This document shows, piece after piece, positions 16,883-25,764 of a stretch of 37,202 nt of DNA (the stretch's first letter is position 1; each line of letters begins with the position of its first letter). The stretch is from contig JANQJC010000064.1 in the NCBI GenBank assembly GCA_028281825.1, positions 1-37,202 of the forward strand, given 5' to 3'. Origin of the DNA: Flavobacteriales bacterium (GTDB lineage Bacteria > Bacteroidota > Bacteroidia > JANQJC01). The notes under the pieces are model-generated. The model was not told the DNA's origin and searched no databases. It saw only the letters and a list, made by a program, of their open reading frames with translations. The translations under genes and the position numbers were made by a program.

Positions 16883-18094
16883 TTAGCCTTTCTCCACAAA
16901 ATACATCTCAATCTCGCCCTTGCCTTTAGCCTGTACTTTACCTCTTGACTCGCAGTTAAACCGGTCATTCACCAACTCATAAGTAGTTTGTGAGATGTTT
17001 ACCTTACCCACCTCGCCGCTGCTTTCCATTCGGCTGGCAGTGTTTACGGTATCCCCCCAAATATCATACTGGAATTTCTTGACACCAACAATACCAGCTA
17101 CTACTGAGCCTGTATGCACTCCAATACGTATTTGGAAACTATTCTCACCCTTTCTCTCTTTGTATTTCAGCATCCAATCGCGCATTTCAAGGGCGGCATT
17201 CACAACGTCAACTGCATTGGTAGTGTTGGGCACTGGCAGGCCCCCAGCAGCCATGTAGGCATCACCTATGGTTTTTATTTTTTCTATGCCATACTTCTCC
17301 ATAATGTGGTCAAAAGCCTTGAAACATTCATTTATTTCAGTCACCAATTCTTTGGGAGATAACTCCTCAGACAAGGCCGTGAAATCCTGAAAATCTGTGA
17401 ATATTACTGTTACCTTTTCAAAGTGTTTGGCATCAGCATGGCCTTTTTCCTTCAATTCTCTGGCTGTTTCTTCAGGTAATATATTCAGCAGAAGTTCCTC
17501 ACTCTTAGCTTTTTCTTCTTCAAGTTTTTTAAGGGCTTTGGTTTTGGCATTATCAAAGTTGAGCACTACAATAAAAAGTATAATTGTAAAAGCCACCTGG
17601 GCTATATAGTGGGCTTTTGTAACATTTTCAACTGGTATTTCATTTTTTATCTCAAAACCAGTCTCTTGCAAATAAAAAGTTATGGTGAGAATAGCTATCG
17701 AAACAAAAATCCAGGGTATGGCATTTTTTTTGTCCAAAATCAATAGTGTTACCAACGGAATGACACTCACCCAAAGCACTACCTCTGAGGTGAGCCCACC
17801 CGTGGTAAATATGCCGTGGGTAAAGTTAAGCATGGTACAAGCCATGCCTAAATGAACAAGGGTTTTATACTCAGCCAGGTTAAACTTTAGCATTAAACCA
17901 ATACTAAACGCCACCGCAGCACCTATACTCACGGCAATGCCCATTGAAGGTATTTGAAGAAAATAGCTTTGGGCGAGTGCTAATAAGGAGTATGTGATGT
18001 AAACATATATAATGATAATCCAAAGGCGAACTTTTCTCAGGACTTCACCATCAGCAAAGTAACGTTTAGGTATAAACCAATCAATGAATCGCAT
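16883..18094 (-). CDS. six-TM membrane class III adenylate cyclase
   Basis: 403 aa. Six predicted transmembrane helices within residues 24-180 form a MASE-like membrane sensor, followed by a short coiled coil, a transducer element (SEELLLNILPEE) and a class III cyclase domain (~225-403). Catalytic set: Asp234, Asp278, Lys274, Asp344, Asn351 and Arg355, the adenylate cyclase pattern. The C-terminal ~180 residues are nearly the same as those of the TPR-cyclase encoded 86 bp downstream, while the sensor halves are unrelated, so a shared catalytic module has been joined to different sensors. The two genes are probably cotranscribed. Confidence 0.9.
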   Translation of the reverse strand: MRFIDWFIPKRYFADGEVLRKVRLWIIIIYVYITYSLLALAQSYFLQIPSMGIAVSIGAAVAFSIGLMLKFNLAEYKTLVHLGMACTMLNFTHGIFTTGGLTSEVVLWVSVIPLVTLLILDKKNAIPWIFVSIAILTITFYLQETGFEIKNEIPVENVTKAHYIAQVAFTIILFIVVLNFDNAKTKALKKLEEEKAKSEELLLNILPEETARELKEKGHADAKHFEKVTVIFTDFQDFTALSEELSPKELVTEINECFKAFDHIMEKYGIEKIKTIGDAYMAAGGLPVPNTTNAVDVVNAALEMRDWMLKYKERKGENSFQIRIGVHTGSVVAGIVGVKKFQYDIWGDTVNTASRMESSGEVGKVNISQTTYELVNDRFNCESRGKVQAKGKGEIEMYFVEKG

Positions 18095-18194
18095 CAGTGG
18101 AGGCGGTGGTTTGAGTGCAAGTTAGTAATTTTATAAAGCCATGGTAAGCGTTATCAACTCAACTTGATAGTGGTAATGAAACCTGCACCGAAAA

Positions 18195-20390
18195 CTATTC
18201 CCTTGCTACTTTCAGGTAATGCGTAAGGCCACCAACCTCGATTAGTTGCAGGGTGTATAAGCCTTTGCCTAAATCACTCATATCCAACCACACTTTTGTT
18301 AATCCTTCCTGTATAGATAGGCTTTTTACCGTCCTGCCATTGAGGTTATACAAAACCATGTTTCCACCTTTGTAATCATTGGGTAAGGTGATGGTAGTGA
18401 AATCCCCTGTTGGGTTAGGGTAAATGTTAATTGCTGAGGGTAGCAAATCTCCCTCACCAACGGTAAATAGCTGCACACAATCCGTAGTGTCAGTGCAGCC
18501 ATTGGCATCATACACTATAGCTGCATATCTGTGGTAAGGGTCTGATGGAGTGTAATAAGCTCCCGTATCACCAAGTGGGGCATAGTTGTTCTCACAGTCC
18601 AGCCATTCATAATGTACTCCTCCTGAAGCATAAAAAGTAGCTCCACCCACAACCACGCCAGCTACCGGTGGCGTGTTAACAGTTACGGTTACACTAGCCG
18701 ATGGGCCACTGCCACAGGAGTTATATTCAGCCACAGAAATAGTGCCCGACGCGTCTGGTGTAAGTGTAGCAATAGATACACTTGAGTCAGCTGTGCCAGT
18801 CCAGCCATTCGGGTAGCTCCATGCGTATTGGCTATTTGCCTGTGTGTAGGTAAAAGTAAGCTGTTCATTTCCACAGGTACTCATTGGCCCTGCAAGGTTT
18901 CCAACGCCTGTTGGTGCAGCTTCAACCACAAATACTTCCGGACTTTGATTGGTACAACCTGTACTCAAATCAGTATAAGTGTAGGTGATATTATAACTGC
19001 CTACCCCTGCCACAGACGGGATAAAGTACGTTGAACTGATACCTACACCACTCCAGTATCCTCCCGAAGGGCTTGAATAGGGTGATAAGTCATAGGGATT
19101 ATCTGATACACAAAAGAAGGTATCCGCAGGGTTAAACACTACAGTAGGCAAAGGATTAACTGTTAATACTGCTACAAACGAATAGGTTGTATCCAAACAA
19201 TCACCTTCAACACGACACCTATAGGCATATTGGTCCATATTGGTAGTGGCGCCTGTTATGTTCAAATTAATGGTATCAGTATTGGAATAGGGTGGAGTAT
19301 TACTCAAGTCAACCCATGGGCCATTCACGCCATTAGAGCTCACTTGCCATTGGTAACCTGCTATATCACCCGTTGCGGCTATCGAAAAAGAAGTATTGTC
19401 ATTATTACAGACATCTTCATCTGTTGGGTGGGTGATAATATTAATAGGAAGACAACCAGCCGTAGTACTCAAACATGCCACAGGTATGCCACCACCAAGC
19501 AGTGAAATATTATCCAGTTTCACCTCAAAAGTGTTGCTGTTGTTGTAGCCGTTGTTGGGTTCTATGTAGAACAAAATACTGGAGGCATTGCTCACACTGG
19601 CAAGGTCAAAAGTAACACTCACATTAGCACAACTGCGAGCCTCAGTAAAACGCAGCCACAGGCCATTAATATCGCTATAGCCCACTTCTTGTCCACCAAT
19701 CTTGATAGAGCTGGCCTGCTCATAGCCACCATCCACCCACATGTAGAAGCGAATTTTATCCCCTGTTACCTGGTTGGCGAAGTAAGAATGTGAAATGTCA
19801 AGATTCAGGGTAACGGAGTCTTCACCTGTGCAGTTAACCGTTGGTGTGCGTAAGAAACAACCAAAGTAATTGGTCCAGTTGCCTGTTTTGCCTACGTAGC
19901 CATCAGTACATCCACCACTGGCAGTGTAAGTTAAGCCACCACTGCTGCATGATGAGGGCGACCAAAACATATTGGTAGGCCCACTACCTGATTGTGCACT
20001 AAAGTTACTGCTTGTGGCAAAAGTTTCCTTAGCCATAATGGTGGAGCCTGTACCTGTGGAAGGTATCATATTACTATCATAAGCAATGGCATAAAAACAA
20101 TAATCAGTGCTGGCACTCAATCCCGTTACTACTGTATTGCCCCAGGTGGCTGCCGTTTGCATCACCTCTGTTGAACCCAGTATTCCGTTAGCTTGCACCC
20201 ACTGCCCAGTGGTGGTGCAATAGATAGAGTAGGTAGTAGTTGCAGGGTTGCCATCAGCAGTAATAGTCACAGTAATACTATTTTGGGTAGCATTGGATAA
20301 TGTAGGCGTGAGTGGGGCATAGGTAGGCTGAGCCAAGCTACTCATGCATATTCCAATTAAAAATAGGAGGGTGAGGTATACGTTTTTCAT
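18195..20390 (-). CDS. fibronectin III / Ig-like secreted protein with T9SS sorting domain
   Basis: 731 aa. Signal peptide at 1-20. Residues ~23-115 are fibronectin type III-like (repeating SNATQNSITVT and STDYCFYAIAYD). Residues ~130-300 are a Cys/Asn-rich beta domain that may be lectin- or MAM-like; residues 310-412 are an Ig-like domain (IAGYQWQVS, AYRCRVEGDC). Residues ~413-575 hold PKD/Ig-like segments, and the last ~80 residues (IYPNPTGDFTTI, YNLNGRTVK, GLYTLQL) are a type A T9SS sorting domain. No catalytic motif is visible. It is a likely surface adhesin or matrix protein. A matching -7 box lies just upstream. Confidence 0.87.
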   Translation of the reverse strand: MKNVYLTLLFLIGICMSSLAQPTYAPLTPTLSNATQNSITVTITADGNPATTTYSIYCTTTGQWVQANGILGSTEVMQTAATWGNTVVTGLSASTDYCFYAIAYDSNMIPSTGTGSTIMAKETFATSSNFSAQSGSGPTNMFWSPSSCSSGGLTYTASGGCTDGYVGKTGNWTNYFGCFLRTPTVNCTGEDSVTLNLDISHSYFANQVTGDKIRFYMWVDGGYEQASSIKIGGQEVGYSDINGLWLRFTEARSCANVSVTFDLASVSNASSILFYIEPNNGYNNSNTFEVKLDNISLLGGGIPVACLSTTAGCLPINIITHPTDEDVCNNDNTSFSIAATGDIAGYQWQVSSNGVNGPWVDLSNTPPYSNTDTINLNITGATTNMDQYAYRCRVEGDCLDTTYSFVAVLTVNPLPTVVFNPADTFFCVSDNPYDLSPYSSPSGGYWSGVGISSTYFIPSVAGVGSYNITYTYTDLSTGCTNQSPEVFVVEAAPTGVGNLAGPMSTCGNEQLTFTYTQANSQYAWSYPNGWTGTADSSVSIATLTPDASGTISVAEYNSCGSGPSASVTVTVNTPPVAGVVVGGATFYASGGVHYEWLDCENNYAPLGDTGAYYTPSDPYHRYAAIVYDANGCTDTTDCVQLFTVGEGDLLPSAINIYPNPTGDFTTITLPNDYKGGNMVLYNLNGRTVKSLSIQEGLTKVWLDMSDLGKGLYTLQLIEVGGLTHYLKVARE

Positions 20391-20413
20391 ATCAAGGTGA
20401 TTTGTACTAGAGC

Positions 20414-20421
20414 CAAATATA
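20414..20421 (-). promoter_or_regulatory. putative -7 element for the 731-aa T9SS protein
   Basis: The minus strand reads TATATTTG, a perfect TAnnTTTG match, 23 nt before the ATG at 20390. No clear -33 TTTG is at the expected spacing. Confidence 0.38.
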
Positions 20422-20504
20422 ATTCATTTGTGATTTGGGGACTGTCTTTTTAACATCATGTTTGTTTTTGTAATTATATTGCGTCTTTAATAAACTTGGT
20501 GCTA

Positions 20505-21119
20505 ATGTTTAGTTTTTTTAAGAAAAGGAAAAAAGGTGATACAACAGTGTTTTGGAATTGGTTCGTGAAAAACCATAAGAAGCTGGAAGCCTTTATAGAT
20601 GAGGGTGCAAATGATATGGCTATCTATGGTAAGCTCACTGAGGTAATGAAAGACTATAATGATATTTTATTCCCTGAACTTACGGTTGGTGACAAGGCAA
20701 AATATAGGCTTATCATAACGCCAGATGGTTTAAAGGAAGGTATTGAGCCTACTAAGGCATTATATGATGACAAACCTGATATACCAAACTGGGAAGTGGT
20801 AAAGTATAGGCAGCCCTATGATGACTTTAGGATTGAAATGGATGGTTTGAGTTTTGATAGTGAGGTATTGAGGATTTTGGCTCAAATAGACCATGAAAGG
20901 GAGATGGTGGATTTAGCGATATACATCCCTGGAATGAACAATGATGAAAAGAAGTATAAACACCTTGCTTTTCTATATTTAGACCATGTGCTAGGTGAGT
21001 TTAATGTATTAACCAGGGTTGGTCATATTGATTTTGAACACCTTGATGAAGGTGGTTCAGTTGATGGAAGCATTACGCTTATAGAACTCAGAAAACTTAT
21101 CGAGGATAATTTGTATTAG
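20505..21119 (+). CDS. cytoplasmic protein of unknown function
   Basis: 204 aa from the ATG at 20505; the frame also allows a TTG three codons upstream, but ATG is preferred. No signal peptide or transmembrane helix. The N-terminus is basic (FFKKRKKGD) and is followed by an FWNWF aromatic cluster. The rest is a mixed alpha/beta protein with several acidic helices. I do not recognise the family. The next gene starts 9 bp after its stop, so the two form a small operon. Confidence 0.7.
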   Translation: MFSFFKKRKKGDTTVFWNWFVKNHKKLEAFIDEGANDMAIYGKLTEVMKDYNDILFPELTVGDKAKYRLIITPDGLKEGIEPTKALYDDKPDIPNWEVVKYRQPYDDFRIEMDGLSFDSEVLRILAQIDHEREMVDLAIYIPGMNNDEKKYKHLAFLYLDHVLGEFNVLTRVGHIDFEHLDEGGSVDGSITLIELRKLIEDNLY

Positions 21120-21128
21120 TTTACCCTC

Positions 21129-22016
21129 GTGTATAAACTCCCCAAAATATCCCGTTATGAAGACCTTGAGTTTGAAGGGCTTCAGCAAATCATGGGTGTG
21201 GGTGGCCCCTGGGTGGGGGATATGTACCTTGGTGCAAAAGGCATTTGCAAGGGGGTGGTAAAAGGCAACCTGGTACACAACAAAAGCCAAAAGAAACTCT
21301 TCTTTGTGCAGCAGCATGAGGATTACTTCACCATCAACTGTTATGATATTGAAGCCGACAGGGTAAATGTGCTGGACATGAAGTTGATGATGGCCCATAT
21401 TGATGGTGTAAGGGGTAAGAAAATGGTGTATTATGAGGCCTTTAATGATAAGGATGGACGCTATCGTAAAAGCCTCAAGCTAGACCAGATAAAACACCTG
21501 CCATTACCCGAAAGCGACAAACCCGAGGATAAGCCCATCAGGTACAAGGTTGAAGTATCTTTGGATGAACCCCTGTTACCTCAACTCACACAGCGGGATG
21601 TTACGGTTATCATTTTTGTGCTAGCTGTTTTTGCCTTTGTAGTGCTGTTTGCCGCGGGCCGTTATCAGGCATTGCCAGGGGTTTTGGCTACGGCAATGGT
21701 CATCTATGGCTTTGCAAGGGCTTTTATCAGGCCACAGTACTACATTACCCGGCTTATGGTTATCAATGATGAGTTGCATGTGGAGTATACAGAAGGTCGC
21801 TCTAATAAGCAAAAAGTATACAAGTTGGTGGATATAAAAGTGGAGATGGGAATATATGGCAATAGCAGGGATGAGTACCGCCTGATGATATACAACTGGA
21901 AAAAAACCAAGTACCACTTTATGCAACCTGTATTCGGTAACTGGACATCATATATGATTGAGAAAGTGGGGAAGGAACTCTCAGAATTTACTCCCCGTAC
22001 TGGCAGGCAAAGTTGA
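21129..22016 (+). CDS. membrane protein of unknown function, GTG start
   Basis: 295 aa from a GTG start 9 bp after the previous stop; the next in-frame ATG (codon 22) would cut an ordered-looking N-terminus, so GTG is kept. Residues 1-155 are soluble, two transmembrane helices lie at ~158-177 and ~183-199, and a basic/aromatic C-terminal domain (~205-295) reads like a PH-like or bPH-type beta domain (YYITRLMVINDELHVEYTE), as in membrane proteins with a DUF-type PH fold. That last point is inference. It is cotranscribed with the preceding gene and probably works with it. Confidence 0.7.
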   Translation: MYKLPKISRYEDLEFEGLQQIMGVGGPWVGDMYLGAKGICKGVVKGNLVHNKSQKKLFFVQQHEDYFTINCYDIEADRVNVLDMKLMMAHIDGVRGKKMVYYEAFNDKDGRYRKSLKLDQIKHLPLPESDKPEDKPIRYKVEVSLDEPLLPQLTQRDVTVIIFVLAVFAFVVLFAAGRYQALPGVLATAMVIYGFARAFIRPQYYITRLMVINDELHVEYTEGRSNKQKVYKLVDIKVEMGIYGNSRDEYRLMIYNWKKTKYHFMQPVFGNWTSYMIEKVGKELSEFTPRTGRQS

Positions 22017-22124
22017 TTGTATTTCTATGTAACACCCAACCTATTGCATTTTGTTTCGTGTTGTAATGTAAGTACTTCTCAAAAGGTATATGCTTTTGAA
22101 TGAGTAAGAAATAAAGCAAAACAA

Positions 22125-22156
22125 TTTCCAGATTACCTAATGTGGAGATAGTTTTG
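22125..22156 (+). promoter_or_regulatory. Bacteroidota-type promoter for the 594-aa T9SS protein
   Basis: TTTC at 22125-22128 (3 of 4 to TTTG), a 20-bp spacer and TAGTTTTG at 22149-22156 (perfect TAnnTTTG), ending 27 nt before the ATG at 22184. Its position supports that ATG over the upstream GTG in the same frame. Confidence 0.5.
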
Positions 22157-22183
22157 AAACCTAGTAATTTAAAAACACGCACC

Positions 22184-23968
22184 ATGAAACACTTCAAACT
22201 CTTTTATGCTTTATTAGTAGCCATTGTGGCTTTACTTTTCACGACCCAAAAGGCTCAATCACAAGTTACTTCAATAGAAATCTTAGCGGCTGGCGACTCT
22301 GTATGGGGCACTCCGTGTCCGGTCCCACATCCCGTTGAGTTTTATATGTATGGTAATATGTATGGCACAAACCTTCCCAATTCAGTTGACGTGGAGGTTA
22401 ACTTTGGCGACGGGAATGATACTACATTTACTGCTTTGGTTAGCACACAGCCTACAATAGCTGTTTTTTATACGTGGTTTACACATACATACGAATACCC
22501 AGGTAGCTACACCGTTCAGTATATTGTGACAGATGCCAGTAGTGGTGTGGCAGATACAATAGTAGTGCCCAATGAGGTTTTTGTTGGTGACTCCTGTGGT
22601 ACAGTATCTGGTACTGTATATCTGGATGAGAACAGTAATTGCCAGTTTGACCCAGGTGAGCCAGGTTACTCTAATGAAATGGTATCCATATCTACTGGTG
22701 GTTCCATTATAGCGTGGGATTACACCAACCAAAATGGTGAATACAGTTTTGATGTGCCGGTAGGCCCTACTTATACTGTATCTGTCAGTAATAATGTACC
22801 TGGCTTAACAATCACCTGCCCGCCAAGTGGCGCTCTTACTGTAGCTAGCGTTCCTTCAAGTGGTAATGATATAGGCATGGAATGTTTGGGTGGTTTTGAT
22901 GTAACTGCCACTGTTAATGGCTGGGGCTTTAGGCCGGGCTTTGATGGTACGATATACTTCTGCCCTCGAAACCTGAGGTGCTTACCTACTTCAGGGCAAG
23001 CCATGTTAGTGATTGATGACCCATTGGTTACTTATCTTTCAGCCAATCCTTCTCCTGATTACATCAATGGTGATACACTGGTGTGGGATTACACTAATCT
23101 TGCCAATAACTACGGTTCTTATAATGGCCTGTGTATGGCGGTGCAGGTGGCCACGGATACCACTGCTCAGATAGGTGATTCAATTTGTGTGGATGTGGTA
23201 ATGACACCGCAGAACGGTGATGCCGACCCAAGTAACAATACAAGCACCACCTGTATGGAGGTAAGGGCCTCTTATGATCCTAATGATAAGGCAGTTATAC
23301 CAGCGGGTGTTGGAGCAGAGGGTAGGATACTCAACAATCAAAAGATGACCTACAGGGTGCGTTTCCAGAATACGGGCACAGCGCCAGCAGCTAACGTATA
23401 CATACTGGACACACTTGATGCTAACCTGGATATCAACACCTTTAGGTTGATTGAAACAAGCCATCCTATGAATTTATACATCAATGGCAATGACAGGATT
23501 AAGTTTGATTTCCCTGATATATGGTTGCCAGATAGCACCAGCAACGAGCCTGAAAGTCATGGTTTTGTGGTGTTTAGCATTGACCAAAAGGTTGACTTAG
23601 CCAATGGCACCGAGATTGAAAACACTGCTTATATCTACTTTGATTACAATCCACCTGTGATTACCAATACGGTGCTTAACACTATCGACCTTTCACTTTC
23701 CATTATGGAAAACTGGGTAGAGGTGCCGTTTAATATTACCATATATCCCAACCCTGCGAAGGATTTGGTAAATATCAAGTTTGACAAGGCAGTGAGTAAT
23801 GCCACAGTAAGCCTGGTGGATATCTCAGGTAAGGTAGTAGACACCAGGTCAATAAATGGCCCGTTGACCCAATTGGAGACAAGTCAATTGCCAGCAGGTA
23901 TGTATACCCTTGTTTTCAATCACGAGGAGAGTGAGTTGGCAAGGAAGAAGATAGTGTTGGTAAAATAA
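22184..23968 (+). CDS. large secreted repeat-domain protein with T9SS sorting domain
   Basis: 594 aa from the ATG at 22184, which begins the signal peptide MKHFKLFYALLVAIVALLF; the longer GTG frame would put 14 extra residues in front of it. Residues ~30-130 are PKD-like (VEVNFGDGNDTT). Residues ~135-205 are SdrD B-like (VSGTVYLDENSNCQFDPGEPG). Residues ~215-370 are a DUF11-like beta domain. Residues ~375-500 match the DUF7619-type conserved domain of Bacteroidota surface proteins (DPNDKAV, VRFQNTGTAPA, IYFDYNPPVITN). Residues ~515-594 are a T9SS sorting domain (IYPNPAKDLVNI, DISGKVVD, LPAGMYTL). A structural surface protein is likely; no enzyme motif is seen. Confidence 0.88.
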   Translation: MKHFKLFYALLVAIVALLFTTQKAQSQVTSIEILAAGDSVWGTPCPVPHPVEFYMYGNMYGTNLPNSVDVEVNFGDGNDTTFTALVSTQPTIAVFYTWFTHTYEYPGSYTVQYIVTDASSGVADTIVVPNEVFVGDSCGTVSGTVYLDENSNCQFDPGEPGYSNEMVSISTGGSIIAWDYTNQNGEYSFDVPVGPTYTVSVSNNVPGLTITCPPSGALTVASVPSSGNDIGMECLGGFDVTATVNGWGFRPGFDGTIYFCPRNLRCLPTSGQAMLVIDDPLVTYLSANPSPDYINGDTLVWDYTNLANNYGSYNGLCMAVQVATDTTAQIGDSICVDVVMTPQNGDADPSNNTSTTCMEVRASYDPNDKAVIPAGVGAEGRILNNQKMTYRVRFQNTGTAPAANVYILDTLDANLDINTFRLIETSHPMNLYINGNDRIKFDFPDIWLPDSTSNEPESHGFVVFSIDQKVDLANGTEIENTAYIYFDYNPPVITNTVLNTIDLSLSIMENWVEVPFNITIYPNPAKDLVNIKFDKAVSNATVSLVDISGKVVDTRSINGPLTQLETSQLPAGMYTLVFNHEESELARKKIVLVK

Positions 23969-24338
23969 TTTTTCATGGGTACCCAACCTTCAATTTTAAC
24001 CTATCGTGTAATAGGGTACAAGAGCTTTTTTAGTTGGTCATAAAAGTTTTTGGTTAGGTTGGAAATGGACTTCGGGGGTTGCAAGTGCTTACTTGCGCCC
24101 CCGAGTGCTTTTTAGGTGGTTGGTATTAAATTTACTTAGTATGTTGATTTTAATTTCCTCATTATCAATCACTTAAAAGAAAAAACAATTTTTTTTCAAA
24201 AAATACCCAACCCAAGGCAAAAAACAGACGTGTATGGGGGTACAGAACAATTCTCTACATGGTCAAACGGAGTTTTTCTGCTTAGTTTTGGAAATATTCA
24301 GGGGTTGTAAGCGCTAGCTTGCAGCCCCTGAATTGTTT
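23969..24338. other. intergenic region carrying two palindromic repeat units (370 bp)
   Basis: A convergent space between two genes, largely made of the two related repeat units described separately, with AT-rich sequence between them. I see no ORF worth calling. Confidence 0.6.
24005..24115 (+). repeat. REP-like palindromic repeat unit, copy 1
   Basis: An element of about 111 bp starting CGTGTA and ending in a T-run plus AG. Its core is a strong hairpin at 24073-24103: CGGGGG/CCCCCG and GCAAGT/ACTTGC arms around a GCTT loop, with a small internal bulge. Copy 2 lies 224 bp downstream (start to start) with the same order of landmarks (GGGTACA, TGGTCA, GTTTTT, GGAAAT, hairpin, TTTTTAG). The hairpin plus T-run could also terminate transcription. 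Confidence 0.6.
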
Positions 24339-24342
24339 TTAG
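24229..24342 (+). repeat. REP-like palindromic repeat unit, copy 2
   Basis: About 114 bp, homologous to 24005-24115. The core hairpin at 24297-24332 has TTCAGGGG/CCCCTGAA outer arms and GTAAGC/GCTTGC inner arms (one G-T pair) around a GCTA loop. Its T-run overlaps the stop codon of the minus-strand gene at 24339. Confidence 0.6.
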
Positions 24343-25187
24343 TCCTGCTTCTCTTGATTTTTCTGCTCTATCACTTTGTCCCAACTTTCTTTAGTTACAA
24401 CTGTTAACTGGTCATTTGCGCAATCCCATAGCGATAAATATTTCTCTGACATCACAATATAGCTCTCCCATTCAGCAAATTTCTCATAAAGCATCAGGGT
24501 ACATATGTCAGTAGGGGTAATATAATCACCCGTACTGGGTAGGTGTGAATGAACACCACTATAGCTTTTCAGGCCTTCTTCATTCTCGAAGTCGGCAACG
24601 ATTATATTGGCGTGTAACTCTTTCTTGCTGAGTAAGTTGTGATCTTTATCATACACCAGCAGGTAGTCATTACCAAATATCATAACACCATGCTCTTGTG
24701 GCCCTGTGAGTATATACATCTTGTTTACCTTTTCACCAATTAGTGGTATCAGGTTCAAGCTCGTATTATTATATATCTTAAATAGGGTATCTGTGTTTAC
24801 TTCAGCCAAGGCTTTTTGCCTGAATGCGTGTAGCTCCTTTTCCACTTTATTAAATTTTCTTTCCTTGCCATCCACTTTTGCTGTTTCAGTATTAAAAGTG
24901 TGGTCAAAAGTAATGGTACATGTCACTCTCGGTTTATTACCTTTTGTGAAATAAACAAAAGTACTTTCATCCCCTTCGGTATATGACAGGTAACCGCCAC
25001 GCTCTTTATCTGGAAATCGCTCCAGGAAAATATCAGAACCATACCACGATGCCATTTCTAAATAGTAAAGAGCTTTGCCTTCAGCAATTATTGAATCGAT
25101 TTCGGCATTCTTCACAAATTCATAATCCTGTGTGTGGCCTGCTAAGACGCATAAGAAAGCACTAAAGCATAGAATAAGTTTTTTCAC
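24339..25187 (-). CDS. secreted protein with a JAB/MPN-like (JAMM) motif
   Basis: 282 aa with an N-terminal signal peptide (1-19, ending AGHTQ). The central part carries a candidate JAMM metalloprotease-like signature: Glu165 in PQEHGVMIFG, His213 and His215 in GVHSHLPS, and Asp227 in TPTD. The spacing His-x-His-x8-Thr-x2-Asp is one residue longer than the classic x7-Ser-x2-Asp. An acid residue followed by HG about 50 residues before the HxH is also typical. If functional it would be a zinc-dependent peptidase or isopeptidase acting outside the cytoplasm, but the match is based on motif reading alone. The C-terminus is charged. Confidence 0.65.
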   Translation of the reverse strand: MKKLILCFSAFLCVLAGHTQDYEFVKNAEIDSIIAEGKALYYLEMASWYGSDIFLERFPDKERGGYLSYTEGDESTFVYFTKGNKPRVTCTITFDHTFNTETAKVDGKERKFNKVEKELHAFRQKALAEVNTDTLFKIYNNTSLNLIPLIGEKVNKMYILTGPQEHGVMIFGNDYLLVYDKDHNLLSKKELHANIIVADFENEEGLKSYSGVHSHLPSTGDYITPTDICTLMLYEKFAEWESYIVMSEKYLSLWDCANDQLTVVTKESWDKVIEQKNQEKQD

Positions 25188-25404
25188 AGTAGGAGTGTTT
25201 TAATGCTTGATAAATTTAAAATAAAACCATGCTCATACACTAATCAATAGGAAACAAGATACTGGAAAAGGAAGTTTTCCTTACCATCCTACATTTCAAC
25301 AAGTTATCGACCATGCAATATAAAGAACTTGGCTGTCGTGTATATGACATTTTTCAACTACGTGCTTTAATTGATTTGTAAGGCAATTCAAACATCCAAT
25401 AATC

Positions 25405-25761
25405 ATGAAATTCAACCCTGAAGTAGACACCTTTTTGAAGAAAAAAGCCCACCCTTTGACTGCTGAAATACAGCGGGTGAGAGAAATAGTGATGGAAGCT
25501 GATGACAGGGTTGAAGAGACCATTAAATGGAGCTCCCCCACCTTTATGTATAAGGGCAACATCGCCTCCTTTTTTATGAATGCCAAGAAAAATGTAAGTC
25601 TCTTATTTCACAAAGGGGCTACCATAAATGATAAAAGCGGGCTACTGGAAGGCGATGGCAAAGAAGCCCGCACCGCCCGTTTCTATGGTATGGATGATAT
25701 CGAGAAAAAGAAAGACGACCTTCAAGCCGTTATCCGCGAATGGATAAAGATGCAGGGGTAG
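25405..25761 (+). CDS. DUF1801 domain protein
   Basis: 118 aa, full length. DUF1801/YdhG-like features: an N-terminal LTAEIQRVREIVMEAD helix, ETIKWSSPTFMYKG, an NVSLLFHKGA strand, and GKEARTARFYGMDDI before the final helix. The fold is a small alpha/beta domain resembling iron chaperone frataxin-like proteins; the biochemical role is uncertain. It is cytoplasmic and stands alone between convergent and divergent neighbours. Confidence 0.85.
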   Translation: MKFNPEVDTFLKKKAHPLTAEIQRVREIVMEADDRVEETIKWSSPTFMYKGNIASFFMNAKKNVSLLFHKGATINDKSGLLEGDGKEARTARFYGMDDIEKKKDDLQAVIREWIKMQG

Positions 25762-25764
25762 CGC

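Noticed and set aside
20467-20498. TTTG, 20-bp spacer and TAAACTTG resembling a promoter before the gene at 20505
   Set aside because: One mismatch in the -7 box, and the ATG would be only 6 bp downstream, implying an improbable leaderless transcript.
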